DNA of 64,000 nt from JANMDU01 sp031375105 (GCA_031375105.1 JANMHJ010000071.1:62001-126000); one strand, 5' to 3'; numbered from the stretch's first letter, positions 43,901-54,112 are shown. Made by a program: numbers and translations. The notes: generated from the sequence alone by a model not told the origin.

Positions 43901-44226
43901 TAATTCAGCAAACACGCCTCTACCACCTGCAATTCATTGTCTTTGGCAAAGTTCATCACAAAATCCCAAGCCATCACGTTGTCTTCGCGCAGATCGGTGT
44001 GCACGACGACACACTTGATCTCGCCATGCTCCGTCTTCATGCTGGTGGGCAAACACCACGGCGAGTAGCTCAAATGCGAGCCCGGCACCGCGCCACCTGG
44101 GCGAAACTGGCTCATCACACCCGCCAGCCGCTCCGCCCAATCGCTGGGGCGGAACTGTTTGCCGTCCTTCGTCACGCCCTGAATGAAGAACTGCTTGGAG
44201 GCGGCAGAAATGGGGGGGGTTGCCAT
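43900..44226 (-). CDS. DUF3579 protein
   Basis: 108 aa from ATG 44226 (an earlier start at 44307 would add 27 unlike residues). Family pattern FFIQGVTKDGKQFRPSDWAERL, then LREDNVMAWDFVMNFAKDNEL. A conserved betaproteobacterial protein of unknown function, often near rpsT. No signal peptide. Confidence 0.85.
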   Translation of the reverse strand: MATPPISAASKQFFIQGVTKDGKQFRPSDWAERLAGVMSQFRPGGAVPGSHLSYSPWCLPTSMKTEHGEIKCVVVHTDLREDNVMAWDFVMNFAKDNELQVVEACLLN

Positions 44227-44427
44227 GATGTGGGTGAATGCTAGCCGCAGACGGCCAGGATCGCTGGCTTTGAGAGCAGAAAACCCACCCATGCTGCATT
44301 GCAGCAAGAATTCTATCTTATGAGGAATCCGTTGCAGTTCGATGGCCTGAACATGCCAACTCCAAACGCGTCCTATTCCCTAGTGCGAGTACGTGACGCA
44401 GATCAATTGCGTCTTTCAGTGGCGTGT

Positions 44428-44457
44428 AAAAAAAGCGGCCCCGCAATGCAGGGCCGC
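44428..44457 (-). terminator. terminator of the glycan-binding lipoprotein gene
   Basis: On the minus strand GCGGCCC - 9 nt - GGGCCGC followed by seven T (44434-44428). Lies 37 nt beyond the stop at 44494 and marks the start of the glucan locus. Confidence 0.85.
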
Positions 44458-44493
44458 AACTAAACGCGCTTAATTCAAACTGGCAGCGGTCAC

Positions 44494-47217
44494 TCAATTA
44501 AAGGTGATCGCGCCAGCCAGAGCAACCGTCGTAGGGATAACGGTGCCAGCAGCCACATTAAAGTTTGCACCCGAAGCCAGACCATTTCGTGTCACAGATG
44601 ATGCACCGCCTGCGCCTTGGAAAGTGACCTGGGAAACCGGGCCATCGGCCAGCGCCTGTGCAACCGTGTTAAGACTGGTTCCGCAGTTTTGTGCCACGCT
44701 GAAATCACTCAAGTTGATTGAGTAATTGGTGGGATCTGCTGAAGTTGGCGTGACAACGCGATGCAATTGAATGCGACACGTTGCATTGTTACCCACCACA
44801 TAGCGCTTACCCATTTCCAGCATAACTAGGAAGTTCTTCGATGTTGAGTTGAACCATTCTGGATTTTGGTTGAACTTGAAGTTGATCTTCGTCTGACCGG
44901 CGAGCGTGACGCCAGCGGTGTTACCTGTGTTGCTCAACTCGGTGACATTTGGCGCAAGCACACTAACTCCGACATACAAACCAGTGGGAGCTGATCCTGT
45001 CGGAAATTGGAAGTAGGTGTAAATCGAGCTATCAGCTGCTCCATTGAAGTTCCCGCCGGTGCCGCATATTCCTGGCGAATTGGCTGGGCAGTTCCAGTCT
45101 GTAGCGCTGCTCCCGCTGGCGGCGTAATAGAGGCCACCTTGGGGCGTCAGCGAGTTTGCTGCGAAGCCACTCGAGAATGTAACGGTTCCGGCGTTCGAAC
45201 TGCCACCGCCACCATTGGCTGGAGCAACAAATGCGATATCGTCAAAGTAGTACGTCCCACCCCATGCCCCATTCGCTGCCGCAACGTTAAAGAACAGCGT
45301 CACTTTATTGTAGGTCTGAGCCACATTCAATTCGGCAGTTGGCCCGCCGGTGACCGGCGGCGACAAGCCAGGATTGTTGAAGTTGAAAGTCAGAACTTCC
45401 CAGCCTGTCCCCACAGTCACGGCATCTGTTTCAGAAGTGATATTGGCGTTTGAGGCATTTTCAACCTTCATCCGAACCCGCATGCCAGCGCCGGGGCTGT
45501 AAACGCGCATGGTCATACTTTTCGCATTCGCTGCGAAGGGAATAGTCGCAATCGATCTATTTGCGCCAGTGGATACCGTCACACCACCGTACCAAGGTCC
45601 ACCGGCTGCACGCACAACTTTACCAACCTTGTTCGTACCGCCAGCGGGGTCGGCGACAACTTCACCGGCTGATGCACCTTCGAACGGTTCAAAACTGTAG
45701 CTCACGCTGGCTGAATCAAATGTTATTGGTAGTGTAGAAGCGCCGGAACCACCGCCTCCACCACCAGTAGCTGGAGCAAGCGTGATGTTGTCGATGTAGT
45801 AAGCCGTTCCGTTTGGAGTGACTGACTCATTCTTATCCGGCGTAATAGCGATAACGGTATATTGGTCGCTCGGATTAACACCGCTGAACGTCCAAGTCAC
45901 GTTTGTCCACGTGTTAGCCGGGATAGGCGCGCTGACTTCTTCAAAGTTAGCTCCTCCAGGCACCTCAACTTTCAGCGCAATGGTGGCATTCGCACGAGTA
46001 CTGTAAACGCGAGCCGTGATCACTTTGCGATCTGCCGTAAACGGAATTCTTGGCAACGTAAAGTAGACACCGCCCCACCATTGTGAACCGCTCGGCTTAA
46101 CGACCTTCAGCGCGCTACCAGAGCCGCCAGCCGGGCCTGCAACCACGTCAGGTGCTGCATCTCCATACGCACCCATACCACTGAACAATGCGGGAGATTC
46201 ATCAAATGACAGTAACACCGTTCCAGCGGTTGGTGTCAGCGGGGTTACTCCCAAAACGGTATCCTTGAGCGTTGAAGCGAGGGTATCCGTCGCTGCCGTT
46301 GGCGCTCCGGTCAGTGCGCTGTTGGCCTTATTCGCTTGGACAAAGCTGGTAATGGCAGTGCTTTCCTGCGCAGCTTTGGTTTTCGCAGTGAGCGTGTCAC
46401 CGGAAGCTCCAAGAATCGTTTCGCCTTGGGCCTTCAAAGCGGCCGCCATCACTTGCGCTAGGCTGTCCGGATTGAGTGCCGCCACCCCAGCTTTCACGCT
46501 AGCTGGAAGGCTTGAAGTGCCAATGCGCAGAATCGCTGCCTTGATCAGGGCCCGCGATGAGGTTTCGTTGATCGTGCTGCCACTGACCAAAGCTGGATTC
46601 GCAGCCAAGGCCTGAGCCAGACCCGCCATCACTTCGTTATAGATCGCCGCTTTGTCAGCGGCACCGGTTGCAAGGTCGGCAACGACTTCGGTAATTTTTT
46701 GCGCAAACTGCTGCAGTACCAAAGTCTTCTTCATCAAATCAGCATCCAGTAGAGCGCTGGAGCCAGTTGCTGTGCGTGCCGGATCGGTCGTGAGCAAACT
46801 GCCGGTTGCAGTGATACCCAGCACTTCTTTCAGTTTGGTTTCCGACATGCCCGAGGCGATCAGCGTGGTCAGGGGCGTGATGACAGTCGCACCAGAGGGC
46901 GCTTTGAGTGTGCCTGTGAATGCCAATCCAGTGTCGATACTGGTGCCGCCGGTTGCAACCAAGGCTGACGAGCATGAGGGGCTGAACCGGAAAAAGCCTG
47001 AGCTGTCGGTGGTCACCGTGCGCTCGCCACTATCGGCTACACCGTTGCCATTGGTGTCGCACAGCACTGTGGCACCATTCAAGTAGCCATCAATTGCAAA
47101 TCCAATGGAGGCCGCCCCTCCCGATGCTGGTGCGGAGGCATCGCCACCGCCGCAGGCGCTGATGAAAACTGCAACTGCGCATGCAGCCAGTTTAAGTCGA
47201 AGGGTCGTGTTTCGCAT
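44494..47217 (-). CDS. outer-membrane-type lipoprotein with tandem carbohydrate-binding-like domains
   Basis: 907 aa. Lipobox FISAC at about 17-21 with a GGG tether. An early segment GATVLCDTNGNGVADSGE is an EF-hand-like or regulatory-domain pattern, followed by a helical region to about 330. Two related beta-sandwich domains, about 332-479 and 496-667, both have W-[WY]-GGV, IPF-[TA]-A and R-V-Y-S, and resemble CBMs found in laminarinases. A third unlike domain ends the protein. No catalytic domain seen, so it is probably a surface glycan-binding protein, analogous in role to SusD-like factors. A LacI-type operator lies 82 nt upstream. The earlier start at 47355 lies upstream of the operator and is rejected. 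Confidence 0.72.
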   Translation of the reverse strand: MRNTTLRLKLAACAVAVFISACGGGDASAPASGGAASIGFAIDGYLNGATVLCDTNGNGVADSGERTVTTDSSGFFRFSPSCSSALVATGGTSIDTGLAFTGTLKAPSGATVITPLTTLIASGMSETKLKEVLGITATGSLLTTDPARTATGSSALLDADLMKKTLVLQQFAQKITEVVADLATGAADKAAIYNEVMAGLAQALAANPALVSGSTINETSSRALIKAAILRIGTSSLPASVKAGVAALNPDSLAQVMAAALKAQGETILGASGDTLTAKTKAAQESTAITSFVQANKANSALTGAPTAATDTLASTLKDTVLGVTPLTPTAGTVLLSFDESPALFSGMGAYGDAAPDVVAGPAGGSGSALKVVKPSGSQWWGGVYFTLPRIPFTADRKVITARVYSTRANATIALKVEVPGGANFEEVSAPIPANTWTNVTWTFSGVNPSDQYTVIAITPDKNESVTPNGTAYYIDNITLAPATGGGGGGSGASTLPITFDSASVSYSFEPFEGASAGEVVADPAGGTNKVGKVVRAAGGPWYGGVTVSTGANRSIATIPFAANAKSMTMRVYSPGAGMRVRMKVENASNANITSETDAVTVGTGWEVLTFNFNNPGLSPPVTGGPTAELNVAQTYNKVTLFFNVAAANGAWGGTYYFDDIAFVAPANGGGGSSNAGTVTFSSGFAANSLTPQGGLYYAASGSSATDWNCPANSPGICGTGGNFNGAADSSIYTYFQFPTGSAPTGLYVGVSVLAPNVTELSNTGNTAGVTLAGQTKINFKFNQNPEWFNSTSKNFLVMLEMGKRYVVGNNATCRIQLHRVVTPTSADPTNYSINLSDFSVAQNCGTSLNTVAQALADGPVSQVTFQGAGGASSVTRNGLASGANFNVAAGTVIPTTVALAGAITFN

Positions 47218-47298
47218 GTTGATGTCTCCAATAGGATTGTTAGCTTTGCTGCGTAGCTTTGGTTCAGAGCGATGCAAGGCAGCGGCGAGCCGATTTCT

Positions 47299-47312
47299 TG
47301 AAAGCGCTTTCA
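47299..47312. promoter_or_regulatory. LacI-family operator 1
   Basis: TGAAAGCGCTTTCA, perfect palindrome, between the GH16 gene and the glycan-binding lipoprotein (start 47217). Identical to three other sites in this locus. Confidence 0.88.
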
Positions 47313-47453
47313 TGAATGTTATCTCAACTGATTTGTGCCCGCAAGGTGTTCGCACTCAGTGCTTACCCTGTAATTTTTGATGTAACTTTGCTGAAAGGCC
47401 GTGGGCGACGGATCGCGCTAATGTCAAAGCCATTGAATTGATGCGCATCGCTT

Positions 47454-48380
47454 TTACGGACGCCGATATACCCGCACATAATCTACTTCCATTTGCGCGG
47501 GAAGCTGGGCATCGCTGATTGCGCCACCCAGATCGCCGCCCATCGCCAAATTCAACAAGAGATATTGAGGCGCATTGAATGGCCATTCTTTGCTGTCGCC
47601 GTTTTTTGGATTGGAAAACGTGAAGTAGTTCACGTCATTAACACCTATCGTGATGCGGTCTGCATCCCAAGTGAGCTGATATTTATTGAAGTCTGTACAG
47701 GCATTGGGCAGGCTTGTTGATGCGCCTTGGGCCACACCTTTTGTGCCGCCTTGCCAGTTGTAGGCTTTGGTATGCACTGTGCCTAAGATCTGCCGCTTTT
47801 CAGCCGCTGCTGTGCCTTTTTGTTCGAGGATATCTATCTCGCCATCGTCCGGCCAGCGCCCGCCCGTGCCCAGCATCCAGATGGCTGGCCAGGTGCCCAA
47901 GCCGCATGGGAGCTTGGCGCGCACCTCCCAAAAGCCATAGGTCCAGCTCGCTAAACCACGGGTGATTAGCCGAGCGGAAGTGTAGTCTTGCCCGCCAAAA
48001 TCACTCGCGCTGGTTAGGCGCTCGCGACGCGCAGAGATGATGAGACGCCCACCTTCAACGCGCGAGTTTTCAAGTCGTCCGCTGGCGTAGTATTGTTTCT
48101 CGTTGTTCCACCAACCGAGTTTGTTACGCTCAGTATCGTAGGCCCACTTATTCGCATTGGGCAAGCCGGAGCCGCTGAATTCGTCACTCCAAACCAGCGT
48201 CCATCCGGCGATGGCCGGAGGAGCTACAGAGGTATCGATATTGGGATCTGCGGCAGGAGTAGCGGGGATGATTGGCGCGGCCGCGGCGGCGCTGCCCGCG
48301 CTGCTCGCCTCACTGCTTGCGCTGCCGCCGCCCCCGCATGCAGACAGCCCAACTGCAAAGATCGCAACCCAGAGCTTCAC
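47454..48380 (-). CDS. GH16 endo-beta-1,3-glucanase (laminarinase), lipoprotein
   Basis: 308 aa. Lipobox LSAC at about 12-15, then a Ser/Ala linker. The GH16 catalytic motif GEIDILE gives nucleophile Glu181, Asp183 and acid/base Glu186. WSDEFSG and YTSARLITRG are typical laminarinase regions. Likely outer-membrane anchored, cutting beta-1,3-glucan. Its start overlaps the GH81 stop by 4 nt, so both are in one operon. Confidence 0.92.
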   Translation of the reverse strand: MKLWVAIFAVGLSACGGGGSASSEASSAGSAAAAAPIIPATPAADPNIDTSVAPPAIAGWTLVWSDEFSGSGLPNANKWAYDTERNKLGWWNNEKQYYASGRLENSRVEGGRLIISARRERLTSASDFGGQDYTSARLITRGLASWTYGFWEVRAKLPCGLGTWPAIWMLGTGGRWPDDGEIDILEQKGTAAAEKRQILGTVHTKAYNWQGGTKGVAQGASTSLPNACTDFNKYQLTWDADRITIGVNDVNYFTFSNPKNGDSKEWPFNAPQYLLLNLAMGGDLGGAISDAQLPAQMEVDYVRVYRRP

Positions 48381-50653
48381 TTCAAGACACCCAGCGTACG
48401 CGGCATCACACGCAAGCTCTTTCCATCACTGAACTTGACATCAATGGGTGCACTGCTGGCGTTGTAGGCCATATGGGTTTGCGTGCCGTCGGCACGCTTA
48501 AAGACGCTGTAGAGCGGTGTGTTGGCGCTGACGCTGAAGTCAGGGCGGCCCATGGCATGCAAGTTGAGCATAAAAGATAAGGTATCCGTGCGAGATTCAC
48601 CGAGCTCCACCGAGCCCCAGCGGTCCCAGGTCGCCAGCGCCTTGGTGGGGTCGATCAGCGCTTGATACTTGGCAAAAACATCTTGCCAGATATCGCGCGG
48701 CGGAGGGTTAGGCGGGAGTTTGCCAAATTGCGCATAAGTCGCGGATTCTTCCTTGAGCGCATCAAGGTTCTTTTGCACGTAGGCAGGGTAACGACCAAGA
48801 TAGGTGGAGGACGTGGTGAGCGGCAGCATGTTGATGCCGGTGATCTGCCGAGGCTCGTCAGTCCACCAGGTGTTATGGGCGTATTTGCCGCCAAAAACCA
48901 TACTCGAATCGACGTTTTTGTATTCTGGCGGAAACACCAAACCATGCACGTTAAACCAATAGTGATCCACAGCTTGCACCTCAGTGGTGTAAAGGTAAAC
49001 GCCCAGATCGCGCACGGCCTTATCGCCATTGACTTCGCCCCAAAGGATCAAACCAGTCCAAGCAAGCAGTGCCTCAGAAGATGACTCTTGATTGTTGCCG
49101 GTGTCTCCTAAGCCGACGCCTGACGCCCATGAATGCCCTTCATAAGGATCAAACACGCGCAGGAATGGAAAACTCTTGTCGCCACGCACAGGGTGCGCAA
49201 TGTCAGCAACGAGTTTATCGATCAGGCCACCCCATTTGCTCTTTGATGCCCACTCCGGATCACGCAAGGCAATTTCAGCAGCGGCGCGAATCCAATAGCC
49301 GTAATGAAAGTGGTGATCATTCATTTGCTCAGCAAAAAAGTATTGCTCGGGGTAGGCGAGCATGGTGCCCAGCTTTTCGTTATAAGCAAAATAGGTCTTG
49401 CTGCTCTTGCCCGACATCCACTCTTCCATCCTTGTTTTCAGCATTTGCAGAAGGCGGTCACGCGCAGCCATATCACCCTGCTGCTCCGCCACATCCATGA
49501 GCTTGATCACGCGATGCAGGCCTTTACCTGCCCAGTAAGGAAAATCGCCACCTTGCTCGAGCAATCGGCGCGAGTTACGCAAGTCAATCGCCATCACGTC
49601 TTTGAGATTCGGTGCGCCGGCCAACGCAGGCGCAGCAGGCCAAAATGGCACCCAGCTCAAGTAGCGGCTGCTCGTTTTGAATTCGTTCGCCACCAAAGTT
49701 TTGATGTTGCCGCGAACGGTATCGTATCCAGCGCCTAAGCGATCTGCCACCGATGTATTTTGATGCCAATGATGTGGATACAGCCCTAGAATCGCCGTGG
49801 TATTGGCACCCTCCATGGCCTGCGTTGTGGCGGAAAACTGCGTGTTAACCGTGCTGCTTGTTTGGTCATACTGCCAAGCCACTCGCGTGTCGCGAATGAA
49901 GGCATAGGCGTGCTTCGAAAACAATTCCAAAGTCTCTGGCTTGGCATCAGGCAATGCAGCAATCGAGAAGTAGCCCTTTCCTGCTGGTAGCCGCCCGGTC
50001 CAAGAGCCAGCAGCGCCCGCTTCCCACACTGCGTCCTGCGGTGCAAACACGACATACCTCTTGTTTTGCGCGGAAATCACAAGCTGATTACCTTGAGGTG
50101 TGCCTGCAACGCGTGCGCCGCCAGCAGGTGCCACGATCTGGATGTCACCACGGCTCAGTGTGAAGTACACAAACGGGCTACCGTGTGCCACCGTGGCGTT
50201 CATGCGACTGTCGCCGCCGCCCATGGCAATGTCGATAGACCAGTCGCCAGCTTTGGCAAGCTTTGCTGTCTGTAGCGGAAAGGCAGCCGGACGAACGATC
50301 AAAGGATCTTTGTGGGGATAATGAATTTCAGTATCACGACGCCAAGTTGGCACCACCTCCTTGCTCGGCAAGCCCACCTCAAACCCCTCGGTCGCAGCTT
50401 TGACGGTGAGCGGTTGAGCAAAGATGGCTTGTGGCTTGGTATCGAACAGTAGCGTGGAGTACCACTGATTGGTCTGCGCAGCGGACTTGAGCATCTCCTC
50501 CGTTCGGTGCGGAGCACTCGGTGGCGCGTTATCGCTACCCTTCGGACTTAGAGAATAGCTGGCTTCCCCAATCTTGACGCTCTGCCCGACAGCGGGCTGC
50601 ATAACTCCGATTGATACACCCAAGCAAAATAAGACTGTGCGCAGCATAAGCAT
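48377..50653 (-). CDS. GH81 endo-beta-1,3-glucanase
   Basis: 758 aa. Sec signal peptide (FCLGVSIGVMQPAVGQ). The signature DHHFHYGYW, then Asp502 in DPYEGHSWASG and Glu523/Glu527 in GNNQESSSEALL, is diagnostic of GH81; these acids are the catalytic candidates. A beta-sandwich precedes an (alpha/alpha)6 barrel. GGAG is 7 nt before ATG 50653. Released to periplasm or outside to cut insoluble or linear beta-1,3-glucan. Operator 2 is 38 nt upstream. Confidence 0.93.
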   Translation of the reverse strand: MLMLRTVLFCLGVSIGVMQPAVGQSVKIGEASYSLSPKGSDNAPPSAPHRTEEMLKSAAQTNQWYSTLLFDTKPQAIFAQPLTVKAATEGFEVGLPSKEVVPTWRRDTEIHYPHKDPLIVRPAAFPLQTAKLAKAGDWSIDIAMGGGDSRMNATVAHGSPFVYFTLSRGDIQIVAPAGGARVAGTPQGNQLVISAQNKRYVVFAPQDAVWEAGAAGSWTGRLPAGKGYFSIAALPDAKPETLELFSKHAYAFIRDTRVAWQYDQTSSTVNTQFSATTQAMEGANTTAILGLYPHHWHQNTSVADRLGAGYDTVRGNIKTLVANEFKTSSRYLSWVPFWPAAPALAGAPNLKDVMAIDLRNSRRLLEQGGDFPYWAGKGLHRVIKLMDVAEQQGDMAARDRLLQMLKTRMEEWMSGKSSKTYFAYNEKLGTMLAYPEQYFFAEQMNDHHFHYGYWIRAAAEIALRDPEWASKSKWGGLIDKLVADIAHPVRGDKSFPFLRVFDPYEGHSWASGVGLGDTGNNQESSSEALLAWTGLILWGEVNGDKAVRDLGVYLYTTEVQAVDHYWFNVHGLVFPPEYKNVDSSMVFGGKYAHNTWWTDEPRQITGINMLPLTTSSTYLGRYPAYVQKNLDALKEESATYAQFGKLPPNPPPRDIWQDVFAKYQALIDPTKALATWDRWGSVELGESRTDTLSFMLNLHAMGRPDFSVSANTPLYSVFKRADGTQTHMAYNASSAPIDVKFSDGKSLRVMPRTLGVLK

Positions 50654-50690
50654 CTCCTGCCGTTTGGAAGAAACGGTAATTTGATTGTAT

Positions 50691-50704
50691 TGAAAGCGCT
50701 TTCA
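50691..50704. promoter_or_regulatory. LacI-family operator 2
   Basis: TGAAAGCGCTTTCA, 38-51 nt before the GH81 start, so downstream of the presumed minus-strand promoter. Confidence 0.9.
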
Positions 50705-50829
50705 TAAAGCTCTTATGGTTTTCACTTAGCTAGGCAATTTCGCTTCATTGCCATAGGCCTTGCAAGATACGAAGAATACAAATCTAGGGTAAACACCGTT
50801 ACTCAAACAATGCTCGCCCAGTATCATCG

Positions 50830-50843
50830 TGAAAGCGCTTTCA
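50830..50843. promoter_or_regulatory. LacI-family operator 3
   Basis: TGAAAGCGCTTTCA, 24-37 nt before the porin start at 50867. With operator 2 it flanks the divergent 213-bp promoter region; centres 139 nt apart, compatible with looping. Confidence 0.9.
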
Positions 50844-50866
50844 TATTAGCAAAGGCCCAGAAACTC

Positions 50867-52231
50867 ATGAGCACACCACCCTTTTTTTTGCATCGCCAAA
50901 TCAAGCCTGTTCGAGCACCGCAACGCGGTTCGAAAAAATGGATGGTCGTGAGCGCCATCGCATCGGCAACGTTTCTGGCTCTGCCCGCCCACGCGATTGA
51001 ATTTGGCCCTGATGGCATGTTCAGCTTGACCGGTTTCGCAGAAGTCCAATTTGGCCGAGCCAATAATCAGTGCCCCGGCGGCAGCTGTCAGATCAGCGCA
51101 GAGACGGATCGCCAGAAAGTGTGGGCAGATGCCATCGTGCCCGGGCTCAAACTCTCTTCAGGCGAAACGAGTTTTAATCAGGCTCAGCTCTGGCTGTCTG
51201 CGAAGCACGATCTTGGCAAGGGCTTCAAAATCAAAGGCACGCTCAGCCAAAACTTTCGTGATGGCAAAGTCGATACCCCCGGATTTTGGCGCGATAAAAA
51301 CATTGCATTGAGCCACGAAGAGTATGGCATTTTGACTCTAGGTCATATGGTTTCGCGCACTTGGATGTTTGCCGATTACCCCTACGGTGGGAACCTAGGC
51401 CTTTCTTCAGCATGGGCCAACAGTGGCGCAGGCTATCGAAATTTGACCAACGCAATTCGATACACATCCAGGACCTTGGATGTGGCCGGCGGCGACGTGG
51501 TGCTTGAACTCACCTACGACCGAGGAAATACCGCATTCAAGATCAACAAACCTCGGTTTTTAGAACTATGGGCTCACTACGGCAAGGGTGATCTCTCTGT
51601 TGATGCGATGTACCAAGACACGCGAAACGGTGTGCCAGCTGCTTTTGGTGGTGCCGTATTCAGCGGCCCTTTCTACAATGCGGCGGCTGACGGAAAGCTC
51701 GGCAATTCCGGGCAAAGCGTAGCTGTGGTGCAAGCCATCTACCAACTGAACAAGAAAGTAGAGCTTTCTGGAGCGATTCGTCGCAATAAATGGAGCGGGG
51801 CTTACCAAGTCGTGGCACTCGCTGGACCGCCCGTACAGTGGAATTTCCCGTTTAACGTGGACTGGTTTGGTTTTGATGCCAATGGCGTGGCACATCCTGG
51901 TTATCCAGCGCGGTCTACTGACATCTCTGTGGGCGCTCGCTATCGGATGGATAAGTGGACCTTCAGCACGGGCGCTGCCTACTTCAACAAGGCAAGCACG
52001 CCCAACCCGGTCGAACGCGGTCAAAGCAATTCTGCGCTGGTCAACACCATTGGAGCCACCTACGCTTATGGCCAGGGCCTTGAGTTCTCTGCTTACGCAG
52101 GAATGATCAACTATGGCCGCAAAGGCTTGGCGCCACTCTCCTTGCCATCGAACGCCACGCTCAATGGCATCGACTCGCGCGCAACCAAAGCCGGCAATTG
52201 GTTTGGCGTTGGCGCCAAGTACACGTTCTAA
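50867..52231 (+). CDS. outer-membrane porin of the beta-glucan locus
   Basis: 454 aa. The ORF opens at 50810, but that start lies upstream of operator 3, so ATG 50867 is used; a later ATG at 50942 would give a shorter signal peptide. Signal peptide ends LPAHA. The mature chain has alternating beta-strand pattern and ends KYTF, with the terminal Phe needed for outer-membrane assembly. Begins GMFSLTGFAEVQFGRANN. Likely admits beta-glucan oligosaccharides. First gene of porin-GH17-GH30. Not a TonB-dependent receptor: no plug domain. Confidence 0.82.
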   Translation: MSTPPFFLHRQIKPVRAPQRGSKKWMVVSAIASATFLALPAHAIEFGPDGMFSLTGFAEVQFGRANNQCPGGSCQISAETDRQKVWADAIVPGLKLSSGETSFNQAQLWLSAKHDLGKGFKIKGTLSQNFRDGKVDTPGFWRDKNIALSHEEYGILTLGHMVSRTWMFADYPYGGNLGLSSAWANSGAGYRNLTNAIRYTSRTLDVAGGDVVLELTYDRGNTAFKINKPRFLELWAHYGKGDLSVDAMYQDTRNGVPAAFGGAVFSGPFYNAAADGKLGNSGQSVAVVQAIYQLNKKVELSGAIRRNKWSGAYQVVALAGPPVQWNFPFNVDWFGFDANGVAHPGYPARSTDISVGARYRMDKWTFSTGAAYFNKASTPNPVERGQSNSALVNTIGATYAYGQGLEFSAYAGMINYGRKGLAPLSLPSNATLNGIDSRATKAGNWFGVGAKYTF

Positions 52232-52255
52232 GCAGCATCTTTTCGGGGCACACTC

Positions 52256-54031
52256 ATGAAATTCAATTCCATTTTCCGTTTGCCGCAGCATGGGCTCGTG
52301 GCAATACGCTTGTCAGCTTTGGCGATGATTGCCAGCGTGTTGGTTGCCTGCGGTGGAGGGGGCGTGACGTCTACCGCTCCTTCACCAGAGGCGGTGTTCA
52401 TCAAGAGCCCACGCGCCTTGCCAGCCGAGTATCTTGCGCGAAAGGCGGTCGCTTACTCGCCTTTCCGTACCAGTAACCGAGACACCGAGACCATTACGGC
52501 AGGGATGGTCAAGCAAGATCTGGACTTACTTATTCAGGGCAACTTTCGCCTGATCCGTTTATTTGACAGTTCGGACAAAGTTGCAAAGCTTGTGCTCGAT
52601 GTGATTGTCGATAACAACTTAGATATGAAAGTTCAGCTTGGAGCCTACGTCAACTCCTTCAAATACGAAACGAATCCATACAAAGTTGCAGACATTGTTT
52701 CGGGAAATGAAGCAGAGTTGGCTCGCACCGCAGCCTTGGCAAGAAATGCCAAATACCGAGATACCGTTCTGGCAGTCAGCATCGGTAATGAAACTTTGGT
52801 CAGCTGGTCAACAGTGCCTATCGACCCGTTGGTTCTGGCCGGTTATATCAGTAAAGTGCGGGGCAGCATTACCCAAGCGATCACCACGGACGATAATTTT
52901 CTTGCTTTCACGAACCCTGCACCTAAGCCGGTACTTGATCAAATCGATTTCGTTGCCATCCATATCTATCCAAACATTGACACTCAGTTCCCAGACAGCC
53001 CGCTGTATTGGGATTGGAAACAACTTAGTGTGCCAGCCGGTCCAGCGCGCGCTACAGCCATGATGGATGCCAGCATAGTGGAATTGCGCCGTCAATATGC
53101 CATGGTGCGTGTTGCATTAGATAGCATGGGGCTGCAGGCCATGCCTATCGCCATCACGGAAACCGGCTGGAAAGCGTTCGACTCTGAGGCACCCAAGCAA
53201 TCAAAGCGCGCTCACCCGGTGAATCAAAAGATGTTTTATTCAAGGCTTGATACGTTACGTGCAGAGGGTCGAGTCGGCCCCGGACCCGCGAACATTTTCT
53301 ACTTTGAGGCTTTTGATGAGCCCTGGAAAGGTGGAGACGACGCCTGGGGTTTGTTTGACGTTAGCCGCAAAGCTCGCTACGTGATTCAAAACCTCTACCC
53401 AAGCGCAATCTGGGCAAACCCTAGCTTGACAGACGCCGATGCGGTTTTCTTTGCACCGCCAACGGTCAACGCGCCAATAACCTCACTTCGACACACGATG
53501 TATTCAGATTCGGCAGGTGCAGTGCTTGCGCCTGGTTTGCGGGTCGACGCATTCGACGGTAACAGCGTGAACGCGCCAGAGATCACCACTGCTGCACCTC
53601 CCGAAGGCGTCAAGAGCATAGAAATCACACCACAGCCCAAGGACTATGGTTGGGGTCTGCTGTGGCAGCCCATCACAGCCGGCGTGACCAATAACTTGTC
53701 AGAGTTTGGGGTTGCTGGCAAATTGAATTTGTCGGTCAAAACGACTTATGCCGGGAAAATTGAGATCGGCTTTTCTACCTTGGATAGCGAAGGAAACTCC
53801 CAAGAGGTGTACTTGCAGATCGGTACTGGTGACTATGGATATTGCAACACCGGCGCTTGGTGCGCAGTGTCGATTCCGCTGCAGGCGTTCAAAACCAAGA
53901 ATCCGAAGATTGACTTTAGTTTGGTCGCAAACCCCTTCATCATCGCTGATCGCTATGCTTTCACTGGTAAGCCCTTGAATTCGGGCATCACCACGAAGCT
54001 CAATATTGACGGCATCTATTGGAGCCGGTAA
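52256..54031 (+). CDS. GH17 beta-1,3-glucanase with C-terminal accessory domain, lipoprotein
   Basis: 591 aa. Lipobox VLVAC at about 28-32. GH17 TIM barrel, acid/base Glu179 in SIGNETLV and nucleophile Glu302 in ITETGWKAF. A C-terminal beta domain (about 415-591) could be a carbohydrate-binding module. Anchored to the outer membrane or periplasmic. It starts 24 nt after the porin. Enzyme could be an endo-glucanase or transglucosylase; GH17 includes both. Confidence 0.88.
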   Translation: MKFNSIFRLPQHGLVAIRLSALAMIASVLVACGGGGVTSTAPSPEAVFIKSPRALPAEYLARKAVAYSPFRTSNRDTETITAGMVKQDLDLLIQGNFRLIRLFDSSDKVAKLVLDVIVDNNLDMKVQLGAYVNSFKYETNPYKVADIVSGNEAELARTAALARNAKYRDTVLAVSIGNETLVSWSTVPIDPLVLAGYISKVRGSITQAITTDDNFLAFTNPAPKPVLDQIDFVAIHIYPNIDTQFPDSPLYWDWKQLSVPAGPARATAMMDASIVELRRQYAMVRVALDSMGLQAMPIAITETGWKAFDSEAPKQSKRAHPVNQKMFYSRLDTLRAEGRVGPGPANIFYFEAFDEPWKGGDDAWGLFDVSRKARYVIQNLYPSAIWANPSLTDADAVFFAPPTVNAPITSLRHTMYSDSAGAVLAPGLRVDAFDGNSVNAPEITTAAPPEGVKSIEITPQPKDYGWGLLWQPITAGVTNNLSEFGVAGKLNLSVKTTYAGKIEIGFSTLDSEGNSQEVYLQIGTGDYGYCNTGAWCAVSIPLQAFKTKNPKIDFSLVANPFIIADRYAFTGKPLNSGITTKLNIDGIYWSR

Positions 54032-54112
54032 TCCGACGATCTTTGGAGATGGCGAGCAATCGTCATCTCCACTATTGCGCTTATTGCCGCATTTCGTCGC
54101 ATTGGAGTCATC

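Noticed and set aside
47218..47355. N-terminal extension of the glycan-binding lipoprotein
   Set aside because: Would cover a LacI operator and precede the signal peptide; ATG 47217 is used.
50810..50866. N-terminal extension of the porin
   Set aside because: It runs through operator 3 and would place 19 polar residues before the signal peptide.
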